Assembly: GCF_002891295.1 (NCBI RefSeq)
Contig: NZ_LGUI01000013.1
Span: 232,785 to 296,784, forward strand
Length of the DNA: 64,000 bases
Direction: 5' to 3'
From: Streptomyces eurocidicus
GTDB taxonomy: Bacteria > Actinomycetota > Actinomycetes > Streptomycetales > Streptomycetaceae
Below the pieces are notes generated by a model. It had not been told where the DNA came from. It saw nothing but the letters and a program-made list of their open reading frames with translations, and searched no databases. The translations under genes were made by a program, and so were the position numbers. Positions 42,524-50,917 of this stretch are shown one piece after another. Numbering within the stretch: position 1 is the first letter of the stretch; every line of letters begins with the position of its first letter.

Positions 42524-42611
42524 GGCTCCAGCCTAAGCAATCTCTTAGCGGTGAGGTAAACCCTGGACAGATATCTTAGCGGTGAGATACATTGCTTTAG
42601 TGCTAAGCAAT
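42524..42611. promoter_or_regulatory. Divergent marR/EamA promoter region with two MarR operator copies
   Basis: Rightward: TGGACA (42564-42569), 18 bases, TACATT (42588-42593), then six bases to GTG 42600. The palindrome TATCTTAGCGGTGAGATA (42572-42589) fills the spacer. Leftward: TAGGCT (42535-42530), six bases, ATG 42523, with a second CTTAGCGGTGAG copy at 42544-42555. The two motif copies are exactly 30 bp apart. Confidence 0.7.
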
Positions 42612-43532
42612 CGATTCGGGACCGTCGCCCTGACCGCCCTCGCGCCCGCCATCTGGGGCACGACCTACCTGGCCACCACCGAGCTGCTGCCGCCCGGCCG
42701 GCCGCTGCTGGCCGCCGTGGTGCGGGCCCTGCCCGCCGGGCTGGTCCTCGTCGCCGTGACCCGCCGGCTACCGAGCGGCGTCTGGTGGTGGCGGGCCCTG
42801 GTGCTCGGCGCGCTCAACATCGGGGCGTTCTTCGCCCTGCTCTTCGTCGCCGCCTACCGGCTGCCGGGCGGGGTCGCCGCGACCATCGGCGCCCTCCAGC
42901 CCCTCTTCGTCGCCCTGCTCTCCGCCGGACTGCTCGGCGAGCGCCTGACCCGGCGGACCCTGCTCACCGCGGTCGCGGGCGTGGCGGGCGTCAGCCTCCT
43001 CGTCCTCCGGGCCGACGCCCGGCTGGACGGCCTCGGGGTGGCCGCCGCCGCGGCCGGCGCGGTCGTCATGGCCACGGGGGTCGTGCTCAGCAAGCGGTGG
43101 GTGTCGCCCGCGCCGCTGCTCGCGACGACCGGCTGGCAGCTGGTCGCCGGCGGGGTCCTGCTGCTGCCCGTCGCGCTCCTGGTCGAAGGCCCGCCGCCGG
43201 CCGCCCTGAGCACCTCCAACCTCGCCGGCTACGGCTATCTGGCCGTCATCGGCTCCGCCCTCGCGTACGCGCTGTGGTTCCGGGGCATCCGCGAGCTGTC
43301 CCCCACCCAGGTCACCTTCCTCGGGCTGCTCAGCCCGGTGATGGCCACGGTCCTGGGTCTGATCGCCCTCGGTCAGGAGCTCACCTGGGCCCAGGCGGCG
43401 GGCGGGCTCGTCATCCTCGCCTCGCTCGTCGTGGCCCAGCGGCGGCCCGCGCGGCAGGACCGGCCCCAGGACCGGCCCGCCGGCCAGGCAGGCCCGGCCA
43501 AGAGGCCGCGCGCCGAGGCCCCCGCCCGCTGA
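42600..43532 (+). CDS. EamA/DMT superfamily transporter controlled by MarR
   Basis: A 310-residue ten-segment DMT exporter. ALAPAIWGTTYLATTELLPPGRP is the classical EamA start, followed by VAATIGALQPLFVALLSAGLLGERLTRR and, in the second repeat, LGLLSPVMATVLGLIALGQELTWAQ. The C-terminal tail is hydrophilic and rich in Arg, Pro and Asp. I chose GTG 42600 because a -10 element ends six bases upstream; the earlier GTG at 42582 lies inside the operator and would include a rare TTA codon. The dehydrogenase gene at 43622 follows and may share the transcript. Confidence 0.87.
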   Translation: MLSNRFGTVALTALAPAIWGTTYLATTELLPPGRPLLAAVVRALPAGLVLVAVTRRLPSGVWWWRALVLGALNIGAFFALLFVAAYRLPGGVAATIGALQPLFVALLSAGLLGERLTRRTLLTAVAGVAGVSLLVLRADARLDGLGVAAAAAGAVVMATGVVLSKRWVSPAPLLATTGWQLVAGGVLLLPVALLVEGPPPAALSTSNLAGYGYLAVIGSALAYALWFRGIRELSPTQVTFLGLLSPVMATVLGLIALGQELTWAQAAGGLVILASLVVAQRRPARQDRPQDRPAGQAGPAKRPRAEAPAR

Positions 43533-43621
43533 GCCGGCCGCCGGACGTCCCGCCGCACCACCCGCGGGATCCCCCGCGGTGTTCGACCCGAACCCGCACC
43601 ACCCACCCAAGGAGCAGAGAA

Positions 43622-44260
43622 ATGCGCATCACCGTCTTCGGAGCAGCGGGCAACGTCGGCAGCCGCGTGGTCACCGAGGCCCTCGCCCGGCGCCACGAGG
43701 TCACCGCCGTGGTCCGCGACAAGGCCCGCTTCCCCGAGCTGCCCGAGGCCGCCCGCGCCCGCGTCGGCGACGCCTCCGACCCGCGGGACGTGGCCCGGCT
43801 CGCCGTCGGCCAGGACCTGGTCATCACGGCGACCCGCCCGGCGCCCGGCAGCGAGTACGGCCTCGTCAAGGCCACCGAGGGCCTGCTGGCGGGGCTCGCC
43901 GGGACCGGTGTGCGCCTCCTGGTCGTCGGCGGCGCGGGCAGCCTGACCCTCCCCGGAACCGACGGCGTGACCGTGGCCGACGGCCCGGACTTCCCGCCCT
44001 CCTGGCGGCCCATAGCCCTGGCTTGCAACGCCCAGCTGGCCGCCTGCCGCGCCGCCGACGACGTGGACTGGACGTACCTGAGCCCGGCCGCCCTCCTGGA
44101 GCCGGGCAAGCGCACGGGCCACTACCGCCTGGGCACCGACGAACTGATCGTCGACGCCGACGGCGACTCGGCCGTCTCGATGGAGGACCTCGCGGTGGCC
44201 CTCCTGGACGAGGCCGAGCAGGCCCGGCACCGGGGGACGCGCTTCACCGTGGGGTACTGA
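43622..44260 (+). CDS. NAD(P)-binding oxidoreductase (atypical SDR, NmrA/YwnB-like)
   Basis: A 212-residue Rossmann-fold protein. The dinucleotide loop is MRITVFGAAGNVGSRVVTEALARRHEVTAVVRD, followed by GDASDPRDVARLAVGQDLVITATRP and VRLLVVGGAGSLTLPG; DWTYLSPAALLEPGKRTGHYRLG is the typical C-terminal portion of these atypical short-chain dehydrogenases, which often lack a catalytic Tyr-Lys pair and may act as flavin/NADPH sensors or reductases. AAGGAGCAGAGAA precedes the ATG. It follows the MarR-controlled exporter with an 89-bp gap. Confidence 0.87.
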   Translation: MRITVFGAAGNVGSRVVTEALARRHEVTAVVRDKARFPELPEAARARVGDASDPRDVARLAVGQDLVITATRPAPGSEYGLVKATEGLLAGLAGTGVRLLVVGGAGSLTLPGTDGVTVADGPDFPPSWRPIALACNAQLAACRAADDVDWTYLSPAALLEPGKRTGHYRLGTDELIVDADGDSAVSMEDLAVALLDEAEQARHRGTRFTVGY

Positions 44261-44287
44261 CCCGCCGCCCGCCCCGGCCGGGGTGCC

Positions 44288-44662
<375 letters not shown>

Positions 44663-44716
44663 GCTCCGACTCTAGCCCTCTCCTCGCCGGGAACCCGGCC
44701 GCCGGGCGGCCGGACC

Positions 44717-46183
44717 TCACGGTGTCGCCGCGGCCGCCGCCCCGGCCCACTCCGCCCACCCGGTCCGCAACCTGCGGACGCCCTCCTCCAGTTCGGCCGT
44801 GCCCGCCGCCGTCGCGAAGCCGATCCGCAGGAAGGGCGCGGGAGCCTCGGCGGCGAAGTAGGGGCGGCCCGGGGAGACGACGACACCGGCCCGCAGGGCC
44901 GCCGCCGCGAGGGCCGCCTCGTCCGTGCCGTCCGGGAGGCGGCCCCAGACGTAGAAGCCTCCCGGCGGCGCGAAGTCCACCTTCAGGTCCGGCAGTTCCC
45001 GCTCCAGCGCGGTGAGCAGGGCCTCGCGCCGGGTGCGCAGCTCCGCGGCGACCGTGCGCCGGTGCCGGAACCAGGCGGGCGAACCGACGAGCTCCAGGGC
45101 GGCCTCCTGGAGCGGGCGCGGGACGAAGAAGCTGTCGACGACCTGGATGGCCCGCAGGCGTTCGAGCACGGGGCCCCGGGCGGCGAGGGCGCCCACCCGC
45201 AGGCTGGGTGAGGTGATCTTGGTGAGCGAGCAGACGTGGACGACGATCCCGTCGGGGTCCTCCGCGGCGAGCGCGGGGGCCGGCGCCGGGGCGTCCTCGT
45301 GGGAGAGGAAGCGCGCGAAGTCGTCCTCGACGACGAACGCGCCCGCCTCGCGGGCGATCCGCAGGACCTCCCGCCGCCGCTCGCCCGCCAGGATCGCGCC
45401 CGTGGGGTTCTGGTAGAGCGGCTGGCAGACCAGGACGCGGGCGCCGCTCGCCCGGAACGCCTCGGCGAGCAGGTCGGTACGGACGCCCCGGGCGTCGACG
45501 GGCACGGGCACCAGCCGCTGTCCGGAGGCGCGCGCGACGGCGAGGATCCCGGGGTAGGCCGGGGACTCGACGAGGACGGGCGCGCCGGGCGGGGCGAGGG
45601 CGCGCAGCGCGGCCGCGAGCGCGCTCTGCCCACCGGCGGTGACGAGTACGTCCGAGGGGGCGACGGTGCCGGCGGGGCCGCCGATCTCGCGGGCGAACCA
45701 GGCGCGGAGCTCGCCCACACCGTCGATCGGCGGCCGTCCCCAGGCGCCGGGCCTGCGGCCGGCCCTGCCGAGCGCCGCCGCGAGGGCGCGCTCCGGCTGG
45801 AGCGTGGGGTGGAGGTAGCCGCCGCTGAGCTCGACGACGCCGGGCGGCGGCTCGGCGAGCGTGCCGAGGACGCCCGAGGCGTCCACGGCGCGGGGGACGG
45901 CCTCGCCCGGCGTCTCGACGCTGAGGGCGACCTGCTGCCAGGACGTGTCGCCGGGGCGGGCGGGCGCGCTGTGCGGCGCGGCCCGGAAGGCGCCCGCGCC
46001 GGGGCGGGTGACCACCAGGCCCTCGGCGGCCAGGGTGCCGAGCGCCCGCGACACGGTGACCGGGCTGACCCGGAAGCGGTCGACGAGGGCCCGGCTGGAC
46101 GGCAGCTTCTCCCCCACGGAGTAGCGGCTGAGCTCCCCTCGGAGGACTCCTGCCAGCTCAGAGACACTGTTACGCTCATGCAT
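44717..46183 (-). CDS. MocR family regulator (GntR HTH plus aminotransferase domain)
   Basis: A 488-residue MocR protein. HTH: SVGEKLPSSRALVDRFRVSPVTVSRALGTLAAEGLVVTRPGAGAF (about 22-66). Aminotransferase-like domain: VLVTAGGQSALAAALRAL, VESPAYPGILAVARASG, QPLYQNPTGAILAG, VVEDDFARFLSHE and CSLTKITSPSLRVGAL with the PLP Lys. Its ATG (46183-46181) overlaps the ATG (46182-46184) of the divergent DMT exporter inside the palindrome CTCATGCATGAG. TATCTT (46197-46192) ends eight bases before its ATG. It probably controls the exporter, possibly sensing an amino acid through PLP. Confidence 0.9.
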   Translation of the reverse strand: MHERNSVSELAGVLRGELSRYSVGEKLPSSRALVDRFRVSPVTVSRALGTLAAEGLVVTRPGAGAFRAAPHSAPARPGDTSWQQVALSVETPGEAVPRAVDASGVLGTLAEPPPGVVELSGGYLHPTLQPERALAAALGRAGRRPGAWGRPPIDGVGELRAWFAREIGGPAGTVAPSDVLVTAGGQSALAAALRALAPPGAPVLVESPAYPGILAVARASGQRLVPVPVDARGVRTDLLAEAFRASGARVLVCQPLYQNPTGAILAGERRREVLRIAREAGAFVVEDDFARFLSHEDAPAPAPALAAEDPDGIVVHVCSLTKITSPSLRVGALAARGPVLERLRAIQVVDSFFVPRPLQEAALELVGSPAWFRHRRTVAAELRTRREALLTALERELPDLKVDFAPPGGFYVWGRLPDGTDEAALAAAALRAGVVVSPGRPYFAAEAPAPFLRIGFATAAGTAELEEGVRRLRTGWAEWAGAAAAATP

Positions 46184-46197
46184 GAGAGTGAAAGATA
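46171..46197. promoter_or_regulatory. Nested divergent -10 elements around overlapping start codons
   Basis: Rightward TACGCT (46171-46176) ends five bases before ATG 46182; leftward TATCTT (46197-46192) ends eight bases before ATG 46183. Each -10 element lies in the other gene's first codons. CTCATGCATGAG (46175-46186) is a perfect palindrome. Confidence 0.5.
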
Positions 46198-47126
46198 GCG
46201 CTACCGACCCGAACGCGATAGCAGTGGACAGCCCTGCGGGCACCGCTTCCCCGCGGGTCGCGGCGCCGCGCACGGGTGGCGGCACCCTCCTCGCCGCGCT
46301 CGGTGTGGCGGCGTTCTCCCTGACCTTCCCGGCGACCGTGTGGGCCCTGGAGGGGCTCGGCCCGTGGTCCGTGACCACCTGCCGGATGGTGCTGGCCGGG
46401 CTGCTCGCCGGGGCCTGCCTGCTGGCCGGACGGGTGCGGCCGCCCGCGCGCCGGCACCTGCTGCCGCTGCTCACCGTGGCGGGCGGCACCGTGGTCGGCT
46501 TCCCGCTGCTGACCACGCTCGCGCTGCGGACGTCCTCGACCTCGCACGCCGCCGTGGTCGTGGGGCTGCTACCGCTGACCACGGCCGCGTACTCGGCGGT
46601 CCGCACCCGGGCCGGGCACTCGCGGACGTTCTGGGCGGCCGCGCTGACCGGCGCCGCCGTGGTGATCGCCTTCGCGGTGCGGGAGAGCGGCGGCCGGCCG
46701 ACGACCGGGGACCTCTTCCTGTTCGGCGCCCTGCTGGTGTGCGCGGCGGGCTACTCCGAGGGCGGCCGGCTGGCGCGGGAGCTGCCGGGCTGGCAGGTGA
46801 TCGCCTGGGCGCTGGTGCTGTGCCTGCCGGTGGCCTCCGCCGGCGCGGCCCTGTCCCTCCGCACCGAGCCCGTCCACCTCACCGGCCACGCGGTCGCGGG
46901 ACTGCTGTGGCTGGCGGTGGGCTCCCAGTTCGTGGGGCTGTGGATCTGGTACCGCGGCATGGCGGCGATCGGTGTCGCCCGGGCCAGCCAGCTCCAGCTG
47001 GCCCAGCCGCTGCTCACACTGGTCTGGTCGGTGCTGCTGCTCGGCGAACGGCTGGGCCCGGCCGCGCCCGTGGCGGCCGTCGCCGTTCTGGTCTGTATCG
47101 GGGTGACCCAGCGAACCCGCTCCTGA
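46182..47126 (+). CDS. EamA/DMT superfamily transporter divergent from MocR
   Basis: A 314-residue exporter closely related to the one at 19966-20916: both contain AFSLTFPAT after the first segment start, HAAVVxGLLPLxTAA, an xEGG/LxxxxPGWQVIxW segment and a GxxxASQLQLxQPLLTL-like C-terminal repeat (here VARASQLQLAQPLLTLVWSVLLLGERL). Ten membrane segments. The first ~30 residues are hydrophilic. The start ATG overlaps that of the MocR gene; an in-frame GTG at 46188 is also possible. Placement beside MocR suggests export of an amino acid or amino-containing compound. Confidence 0.87.
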   Translation: MRVKDSATDPNAIAVDSPAGTASPRVAAPRTGGGTLLAALGVAAFSLTFPATVWALEGLGPWSVTTCRMVLAGLLAGACLLAGRVRPPARRHLLPLLTVAGGTVVGFPLLTTLALRTSSTSHAAVVVGLLPLTTAAYSAVRTRAGHSRTFWAAALTGAAVVIAFAVRESGGRPTTGDLFLFGALLVCAAGYSEGGRLARELPGWQVIAWALVLCLPVASAGAALSLRTEPVHLTGHAVAGLLWLAVGSQFVGLWIWYRGMAAIGVARASQLQLAQPLLTLVWSVLLLGERLGPAAPVAAVAVLVCIGVTQRTRS

Positions 47127-47284
47127 CCAGGCGCCCCCGCACGGAGGTGGTTCCCGCCAGGACTCGCCGAGGTCGCGCCGGGTCTCGCCCGGATGCGCAC
47201 GGGGACGAGCCGTTCGCCCCGGCCGACCGTAGACTTGGCCCCGTCCCAGCACACGTGTCGGACCTCGAGACGGAGGGCACGTCT

Positions 47285-47485
47285 ATGCATGCGAGCAAGG
47301 GCGACCGGTTGGTGGTGCACGGCCGCGTGGTCGGGAAACAGGACCACGTCGTGGAGATCGTGGAGGTGCTGGGGGCGAACGGGTCCCCGCCGTTCCGGGT
47401 CCGCGCCGAGAACGGTCACGAGACGATCATGTCCCCGGGCCCTGACACCGTGGTGGAACACCGCAAGGCCACCGACCAGGTCTAG
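47285..47485 (+). CDS. DUF1918 domain protein
   Basis: A 66-residue protein: MHASKGDRLVVHGRVVGKQD, then EIVEVLGANGSPPFRVR and ENGHETIMSPGPDTVVEH. This is the DUF1918 pattern found widely in Streptomyces and mycobacteria, a small SH3-like beta barrel. ATG 47285 has GGAGGGCACGTCT upstream. Function unknown. It stands alone between the DMT exporter and a convergent glycosidase-like gene 15 bases downstream. Confidence 0.87.
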   Translation: MHASKGDRLVVHGRVVGKQDHVVEIVEVLGANGSPPFRVRAENGHETIMSPGPDTVVEHRKATDQV

Positions 47486-47500
47486 CGTTCCCCACGAGGC

Positions 47501-48766
47501 TCAGCGGGGCGGGCGCGCGCGGCCCGGGTAGTGGTCCTGGACCACGCGCGCCATCGCCCCGATCGGGTCGCCGACCACGAATGTGGCCGAGAACCAGACA
47601 TGGCCGAGCACCTCGGGGCAGCCCCGGGCGAAGGAGACGTGCCGGGAGAGCTCGCCCGGGTCCTGCCAGGGGGCGGGCTGTGCCGGGTCGCCCGCCCGGT
47701 AGAGCGCCTCGCCGATGTAGAGCTGCACATCGGTGCCGCGCACGGTCTCCGCCCACCACGGCACGAGCTTGGCGTAGTCGGCGGCGGCGAAGCCCAGGTG
47801 CCAGTAGACCTGCGGGACGATGTAGTCGATCCACTCCTCGCGCACCCATCTACGGGTGTCCGCGCCCAGGTCGTCATAGGTCTGCACACCGGCCTTGGTG
47901 TCCGAGCCCCGGGGGTCGGCGGATCTGTTGCGCCAGACGGCGAAGGGGCTGATGCCGAAGCGCACATGCGGCTTGTGCGCCTTGATCCGGCCGCCCATCT
48001 CGCGCACGAGGCAGTCGATGTTGTCGCGCCGCCAGGCGGCCCGGTCGGGGAAGCCCTTGCCGTAGCGGGCGTACGCGGCGTCGTCGTCGAACCGCTGCCC
48101 GGCGACGGGGTAGGGGTAGAAGTAGTCGTCGAAGTGCGCACCGTCCAGGTCGTAGCGGGTGACGGCGTCGAGCATCGCGTCCTGGACGAAGTGCCGGACC
48201 TCGGGCAGGCCGGGGTTGTAGTAGAGCTTGCCGCCGTAGCGCACCACCCACTCGGGGTGGAGCCGCGCGGGGTGGGTGGGGGTCAGCTTGTGGGGGTCGG
48301 TGTGGTTGGCGATGCGATAGGGATTGAACCAACCGTGCAGTTCCAGACGGCGCTTGTGGGCCTCGCGCACCGCGAAGGCCAGCGGGTCCCAGCCCGGGTG
48401 GCGCCCCTGGACACCGGTCAGGTACTCCGACCACGGCTCGTGGGGCGAGGGCCAGAAGGCGTCGGCGGTCGGCCGCAGCTGGAGCACCACGACATTGAGC
48501 CTGCGGGCCACGGCGGCGTCGAGGAGCGCGATCAGCTCCGCGCGCTGCCGGTCGGGGGACAGACCGGGCTTGGAGGGCCAGTCGACATTGACGACGGTCG
48601 CGATCCACATTCCCCGGAATTCACGGTTCCGATGGAGCTCGCCCGGCTTGCGGACGCCGGCGGCCGCCGCGACCCCTTCGCGGGCGCTCGCCTCCTCCTT
48701 CGCCAGCATCACGGACATCACTCCCGCGGCGGCCACGGTGAACCCTCTTCGACTCATACGCCCCAT
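47501..48766 (-). CDS. Secreted GHL10/DUF187 family glycoside-hydrolase-like protein (Tat signal)
   Basis: A 421-residue exported protein. The N-terminus MGRMSRRGFTVAAAGVMSV has a Tat twin-arginine motif (SRRGF). The body matches the GHL10 family: FRGMWIATVVNVDWPSKPGLS, RRLNVVVLQLRPTADAFWPS, WSEYLTGVQG, ELHGWFNPYRI, YDLDGAHFDDYFYPYP, and VRFGISPFAVWRN and DYIVPQVYWHLG, a TIM barrel with Asp residues in place for glycan hydrolysis. E. coli YngK is a relative; relatives act on peptidoglycan-type glycans, but activity here is inference. ATG 48766 has AGGAG upstream. Confidence 0.87.
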   Translation of the reverse strand: MGRMSRRGFTVAAAGVMSVMLAKEEASAREGVAAAAGVRKPGELHRNREFRGMWIATVVNVDWPSKPGLSPDRQRAELIALLDAAVARRLNVVVLQLRPTADAFWPSPHEPWSEYLTGVQGRHPGWDPLAFAVREAHKRRLELHGWFNPYRIANHTDPHKLTPTHPARLHPEWVVRYGGKLYYNPGLPEVRHFVQDAMLDAVTRYDLDGAHFDDYFYPYPVAGQRFDDDAAYARYGKGFPDRAAWRRDNIDCLVREMGGRIKAHKPHVRFGISPFAVWRNRSADPRGSDTKAGVQTYDDLGADTRRWVREEWIDYIVPQVYWHLGFAAADYAKLVPWWAETVRGTDVQLYIGEALYRAGDPAQPAPWQDPGELSRHVSFARGCPEVLGHVWFSATFVVGDPIGAMARVVQDHYPGRARPPR

Positions 48767-48957
48767 ATGCGGCCCACTCCTTGTCGGATCGGTCACACCA
48801 TACGGCGGGAGCATGCCCGCCCCGGCCAGCCGGGCACCGCCTGTCGCGGAGTAACGTCTGGATCGAGGCGGGCACGCGCCGGGGGTCCTCCCCACCGCTA
48901 CCAGCGGTAAGAGGTACGGCCACCCGCCGGACGACCAAGATCAGCGAAAGGCACGAT

Positions 48958-49827
48958 GTGACGGACACTGTGGCAGACGTGGCACGCGTCGGGGTGGTGG
49001 GCTGCGGCCAGATGGGCGCGGGCATCGCGGAGGTCTGCGCCCGTTCCGGCCTGGACGTCAAGGTCGCGGAGACCACCGGCGAGGCCCTGGAGCTGGGCCG
49101 CACCCGCCTGACGAACTCGCTCGGCAAGGCCGCCGAACGCGGCAAGATCACCGAGGAGGAGCGGGACGCGACGCTGGCGCGGCTGAGCTTCACCACGGAC
49201 CTGGGCGAGTTCGCCGACCGCGACCTCGTCATCGAGGCGGTCGTCGAGAACGAGCAGGTGAAGACGGAGATCTTCCGGGTGCTCGACCAGGTGATGACCC
49301 GCCCGGACGCCATCCTGGCCTCCAACACCTCCTCCATCCCGCTGGTGAAGCTGGCCGTGGCGACCTCCCGCCCCGACCAGGTCATCGGCATCCACTTCTT
49401 CAACCCGGCCCCGGTGCAGCAGCTCGTCGAGCTGATCCCCGCGCTGACCACCGGCGAGGAGACCATCAAGCGCGCCGAGGCACTGGTCTCGCAGGTCCTG
49501 GGCAAGCACGCCATCCGGGCGCAGGACCGCTCCGGCTTCGTCGTCAACGCCCTCCTCATCCCGTATCTGCTCTCGGCGATCCGGATGTTCGAGTCGGGCA
49601 TCGCCAGCCGCGAGGACATCGACAACGGCATGGAGCTCGGCTGCGCCCACCCCATGGGCCCGCTGAAGCTCTCCGACCTGATCGGTCTGGACACCGTCGC
49701 CTCGGTCGCGGACAGCATGTACCAGGAGTACAAGGAGCCGCTGTACGCCGCTCCCCCGCTGCTCCAGCGCATGGTCGACGCGGGCCGCCTCGGCCGTAAG
49801 ACCGGGTCGGGCTTCTACACCTACTGA
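48958..49827 (+). CDS. 3-hydroxyacyl-CoA (3-hydroxybutyryl-CoA) dehydrogenase
   Basis: A 289-residue NAD(P)-dependent oxidoreductase interconverting acetoacetyl-CoA and 3-hydroxybutyryl-CoA. Rossmann loop VGVVGCGQMGAGIAEVCARSG; ADRDLVIEAVVENEQVK; LASNTSSIPLVKLA; IGIHFFNPAPVQQLVELIP with the catalytic His; and GFVVNALLIPYLLSAIRMFESGIA. The GTG at 48958 has AAAGGCACGAT upstream; a frame extending to 48781 would precede the probable promoter. Likely used in butyrate/crotonyl-CoA and fatty acid metabolism feeding the ethylmalonyl-CoA route. Single gene ending in a 19-bp terminator. Confidence 0.94.
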   Translation: MTDTVADVARVGVVGCGQMGAGIAEVCARSGLDVKVAETTGEALELGRTRLTNSLGKAAERGKITEEERDATLARLSFTTDLGEFADRDLVIEAVVENEQVKTEIFRVLDQVMTRPDAILASNTSSIPLVKLAVATSRPDQVIGIHFFNPAPVQQLVELIPALTTGEETIKRAEALVSQVLGKHAIRAQDRSGFVVNALLIPYLLSAIRMFESGIASREDIDNGMELGCAHPMGPLKLSDLIGLDTVASVADSMYQEYKEPLYAAPPLLQRMVDAGRLGRKTGSGFYTY

Positions 49828-49880
49828 GCCGGCCCGCCGGCGGGGCCGCCGAAGGCCCCGCGGCACCCCGGTACGACGCC

Positions 49881-49929
49881 GTGTCACCGCCGCACACCCG
49901 TGTTCGCACGGGGTGTGCGGCGGTGACAC
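49881..49929 (+). terminator. Terminator with 19-bp perfect stem after the dehydrogenase
   Basis: GTGTCACCGCCGCACACCC (49881-49899) pairs perfectly with GGGTGTGCGGCGGTGACAC (49911-49929) around an 11-base loop. The longest perfect hairpin noted in the window. Confidence 0.9.
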
Positions 49930-50027
49930 GCACTCACCCTCCGCACACGCTCCCGCCCCGGGTGCCCGCGCGGTTGACTCGCCTCGTGAACACACGCACG
50001 GAGAGTCTTCCGGAAGGGGTACGTACC

Positions 50028-50288
50028 GTGACCAGCCATCCCGAGCACGCCGTCAGGTCGTCGGCCGAGCTCGCGGAGCTCCGTCGTAGCCTCGATGTCG
50101 GCGTCGTCCGCATCGACGGCCACCTCGCCCTCCTCACCCAGCGCAGCGATCAGTCGGAGCGCGACATCAGCGAGCTGGCGGGGCGGCTACGGGTCCTCGA
50201 ACACGGCAGGTGGCCGCTGCCGTCGCTCGCCGCGCTCACCGGGCTCGCCGCCCTGGGGCTGACCGTCTGGCAGGCGGCGGGCCGGTGA
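50028..50288 (+). CDS. Small coiled-coil protein with C-terminal membrane anchor, unknown function
   Basis: An 86-residue protein starting VTSHPEHAVRSSAELAELRRSLDVGV. Heptad-like spacing of Leu and Ile continues through RIDGHLALLTQRSDQSERDISELAGRLRVLEHG, followed by one membrane segment LPSLAALTGLAALGLTVWQAAG at the very end, so it is a tail-anchored type. GTG 50028 has GGAAGGGG upstream; an in-frame GTG at 49986 is less well supported. No family recognised. It converges on the Nudix gene. Confidence 0.65.
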   Translation: MTSHPEHAVRSSAELAELRRSLDVGVVRIDGHLALLTQRSDQSERDISELAGRLRVLEHGRWPLPSLAALTGLAALGLTVWQAAGR

Positions 50289-50340
50289 GCGCGGTACGCA
50301 CCTGATCCTCACCCCGGCCCCCGTCCACGGGAGAAGAGGC

Positions 50341-50871
50341 TCAGCCGAGCCGCATGTGGTGCAGGAGCAGCAGCGCCGCCGCCATGTTGGCGGCCGGCAC
50401 CTCGCCACGGGCGATCATGTCGGGCACCAGCTTGAGCGGCACCCATTCACGGCGGTCCGACTCGAAGTCGTCCTCCGGCTCGCCCACGCACCGGGCCTCG
50501 TCCGACCAGTAGATGTGGTGCCGGGCGTCGGTGAGGCCGTTGGACGGCTCGACGGACATCAGGTGCCGCAGGGGGCCCGGCCGCCAGCCGGTCTCCTCCT
50601 CCATCTCCCGGGCCGCCGCGAAGGCCGGGTCCTCACCGTCCTCGACGACGCCCGCGGCCAGTTCCCAGCCCCAGGTGTCGGTGATGAAGCGGTGCCGCCA
50701 CAGCAGCAGTACCTCATTGGCCTCGTTGACCACCGTGGCCACGGCGACGGGCCGCAGCCTGATGACGAAGTGATCGAGGTGACGGCCGTCGGGGAGTGCG
50801 ACGTCCGCGAGATTGACCCGGAACCAGCGGTTCGAGTAGACCGTCCGCTCCTTGAGATTCTTCCAACGCAC
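50341..50871 (-). CDS. Nudix hydrolase
   Basis: A 176-residue pyrophosphohydrolase with a complete Nudix box GVVEDGEDPAFAAAREMEEETGW (G-x5-E-x7-R-E-x2-E-E-x-G-W) at about residues 74-96. The N-terminal YSNRWFRVNLADVALPDGRHLDHFVIRL resembles ADP-ribose pyrophosphatases. The likely substrate is a nucleoside diphosphate sugar, but this is inference. ATG 50871. It follows the TPR regulator by 46 bases on the same strand. Confidence 0.9.
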   Translation of the reverse strand: MRWKNLKERTVYSNRWFRVNLADVALPDGRHLDHFVIRLRPVAVATVVNEANEVLLLWRHRFITDTWGWELAAGVVEDGEDPAFAAAREMEEETGWRPGPLRHLMSVEPSNGLTDARHHIYWSDEARCVGEPEDDFESDRREWVPLKLVPDMIARGEVPAANMAAALLLLHHMRLG

Positions 50872-50917
50872 GTATTGCCACCTTCCGCCAAGGTGGCCAC
50901 CTCCCCGGGCGCTGTCC

